NCBI GenBank assembly: GCA_023425615.1
Contig: JAFACJ010000289.1
Span: forward strand, 1-5,610
Direction: 5' to 3'
Source: Actinomycetes bacterium
GTDB lineage: Bacteria > Actinomycetota > Actinomycetes > Streptosporangiales > Streptosporangiaceae
Length of the DNA stretch: 5,610 bases
The notes below the pieces were generated by a model. It searched no databases, was not told where the DNA came from, and was given only the letters and a program-made list of their open reading frames with translations. The position numbers and the translations under genes were made by a program. Positions 4,115 to 5,610 of this stretch are shown here, in pieces (position 1 is the first letter of the stretch; each line of letters begins with the position of its first letter).

Positions 4115-5610
4115 GTGAGCGGGTGGGCGTGGTGCTACGAAGGTTACGACCCCGATGAGGAGGGGCTGCGGGAGTCGTTGTGCACGGTCGGGAACGGCTA
4201 TCTGGCCACCAGGGGTGCCGCGCCTGAGTCCTCGGCCGACGGCGTGCACTATCCCGGTACCTACGCGGCCGGGGTCTACAACCGCCTGGGCACGGAGATC
4301 GGCGGGAACATCGTCGAGAACGAGAGCCTGGTGAACCTGCCGAACTGGCTGCCGGTGACGTTCCGCGTCGACGACGGCCCGTGGTTCGACATCGACGCGG
4401 TGGAGCTCCTGGAGTACCGCCAGTGCCTCGACATGGGGCGGGCCGTCCTCACCCGCCGGTTCCGCTACCGCGACGGAGCCGGGCGCATCACGGTGGTCTC
4501 CCAGCGGCGCTTCGCCGACATGCGGTTCGCGCACGCGTGCGCCCTCGAGACGACGATCACGCCCCAGGACTGGTCCGGACGGCTGGAGATCCGCTCCGCG
4601 CTCGACGGGCGCGTCTCCAACTCCCTGGTCGAGCGCTACCGCGATCTGGCGTGCGACCACCTCCAGACGGTGAGCACCCGCAGGCTGGGCGAGGACTCCT
4701 GCCTGCTGGAGGTCCAGACCAACCAGTCGGGGATCCGGGTGGCCATGGCCGCCCGCAGCACCCTGTGGCGGGGGCGGGAGCGGTGCGAAGCCGAACCCCG
4801 GCTCATCACGGCGGACTCCTGGATCGGCCATGACCTCGCCCTCGACGTCGAGGCCGGTGCATCCGTGACGCTGGAGAAGGTCGTGACCGTCTTCACCAGC
4901 CGCGACCGCGCCATCAGCGAACCCGCGAACGAGGCGGCGCGGTGGCTGCCCCGCCTGGGGGGTTTCACCACCCTGCTCGACGGCCACTCCCTGGCCTGGA
5001 AGCACCTGTGGGAGCGGTTCGGCGTCCAGATCGAGGGGGCGCAGGAAGAGCTGAGGACCATACGCCTCCACCTGCTGCACATGCTCCAGACCATCTCCCC
5101 CAACACCGTCGACCTCGACGTCGGCGTTCCGGCCAGGGGCCTGCACGGCGAGGCATACCGCGGGCACGTCCTGTGGGACGAGCTGTTCGTCTTCCCCCTG
5201 CTGAACCTGCGCGTCCCCGACCTGGCGCGGGCGCTGCTGCGCTACCGGCACCGCCGGCTGCCCGAGGCGCGGCAGGCGGCACGGGCCGCGGGCCGCCAGG
5301 GCGCGATGTACCCCTGGCAGTCGGGCAGCGACGGCCGCGAGGAGAGCCAGCTGCTGCACCTCAACCCGATGTCCGGGCGCTGGATACCCGACCCGACCCG
5401 GCGGCAGCACCACATCGGGCTCGCCGTCGCCTACAACGTGTGGCACTACTACCAGGTGACCGGCGACCGGGAGTTCCTCACCCATTACGGGACGCGGATG
5501 CTGGTGGAGATCGCCTGGTTCTGGAGCTCTCTCGCGTCCTACGACCGGCGGCGCCACCGGTACGTCATCCGCAAGGTGATGGGACCCGACGAATTCCACT
5601 CCGGGTATCC
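4115..5610 (+). CDS. Glycoside hydrolase family 65 protein (disaccharide phosphorylase type), 3' end beyond window
   Basis: The first 498 residues of a GH65 enzyme, cytoplasmic (no signal peptide). Members phosphorolyse or hydrolyse alpha-glucosides such as maltose, trehalose, kojibiose or nigerose, the phosphorylases inverting to beta-glucose 1-phosphate. The N-terminal beta-sandwich opens typically with WCYEGYDPDEEGLRESL then GNGYLATRG (26-34), followed by HYPGTY, YNRL and LVNLPNW. The (alpha/alpha)6 barrel begins near 340 with RGLHGEAYRGHVLWDELF (341-357); W354-D355 match the conserved pair lining the glucose subsite. GPDEFH at 490-495 holds E493, aligning with the GH65 general acid (Glu487 of Lactobacillus brevis maltose phosphorylase). 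The phosphate-binding loop and C-terminal domain lie past the edge (full-length members about 750-800 residues), so phosphorylase versus hydrolase and sugar specificity cannot be settled. GTG at 4115 is the only plausible start; upstream in-frame codons offer no ATG, GTG or TTG. Actinomycete GH65 genes often neighbour a beta-phosphoglucomutase gene, which would be downstream and unseen. Confidence 0.95.
   Translation, partial: MSGWAWCYEGYDPDEEGLRESLCTVGNGYLATRGAAPESSADGVHYPGTYAAGVYNRLGTEIGGNIVENESLVNLPNWLPVTFRVDDGPWFDIDAVELLEYRQCLDMGRAVLTRRFRYRDGAGRITVVSQRRFADMRFAHACALETTITPQDWSGRLEIRSALDGRVSNSLVERYRDLACDHLQTVSTRRLGEDSCLLEVQTNQSGIRVAMAARSTLWRGRERCEAEPRLITADSWIGHDLALDVEAGASVTLEKVVTVFTSRDRAISEPANEAARWLPRLGGFTTLLDGHSLAWKHLWERFGVQIEGAQEELRTIRLHLLHMLQTISPNTVDLDVGVPARGLHGEAYRGHVLWDELFVFPLLNLRVPDLARALLRYRHRRLPEARQAARAAGRQGAMYPWQSGSDGREESQLLHLNPMSGRWIPDPTRRQHHIGLAVAYNVWHYYQVTGDREFLTHYGTRMLVEIAWFWSSLASYDRRRHRYVIRKVMGPDEFHSGY

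Noticed and set aside
4005..4118. 37-codon ORF (or 24 codons from ATG 4044) whose TGA overlaps the GH65 GTG start as GTGA
   Set aside because: The overlap hints at translational coupling, but there is no good ribosome binding site, and third codon positions are not GC-biased like the real genes here. Judged to be chance.
3989..5599. Long open frame on the minus strand opposite the GH65 gene
   Set aside because: Antisense shadow of a high-GC gene. The translation is biased Pro/Gly/Val/Ala/Arg with no domain, while the plus strand gives a textbook GH65 protein.

Overview
The window is strongly GC-rich. Its reading frames carry G or C in most third codon positions, and several genes have GTG starts or 4-base start/stop overlaps. 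This points to a high-GC actinobacterium (a Streptomyces- or Streptosporangiales/Nocardiopsis-like actinomycete), although genus cannot be fixed from the sequence alone. No tRNA, rRNA, CRISPR array, insertion sequence or phage gene was seen.

Layout. Four genes lie on the minus strand and read leftward from about 3970 to 40. The first (3198-3968) is a protein made of two SpoIIAA-like (STAS-fold) domains. An 85-base gap follows, then a short secreted or lipid-anchored protein with a His4 run and several cysteines (2717-3112). After a 200-base leader comes a PLP-dependent cysteine-synthase-family enzyme (1326-2516), which overlaps by ATGA a 12-helix MFS transporter (40-1329). On the plus strand, divergent from the SpoIIAA-like gene, a glycoside hydrolase family 65 (disaccharide phosphorylase-type) gene starts at 4115. 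It runs off the right edge just after its catalytic GPDEFH motif.

How the genes may work together. The PLP enzyme and the MFS transporter are almost certainly one transcription and translation unit: 4-base overlap, each with a good ribosome binding site. The leader before the PLP gene contains not a single TA dinucleotide, so it cannot hold a TANNNT -10 box. The PLP-MFS pair is therefore probably transcribed from the promoter of the small His/Cys-rich protein, which has a TAAGAT box placed for leaderless transcription. This gives a candidate three-gene operon: an extracytoplasmic His/Cys protein, an amino-acid-forming PLP enzyme with altered cofactor loops, and an exporter. It could make and export a modified or sulfur-containing amino acid, or handle metal; both readings are inference. 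The SpoIIAA-like/GH65 pair shares a 146-base divergent control region with an AT-rich pocket. That region may belong to a separate stress or storage-sugar module.

The two points most worth following up are the three-gene minus-strand cassette with its TA-free, pyrimidine-rich leader, and the tandem SpoIIAA-like protein divergent from GH65.
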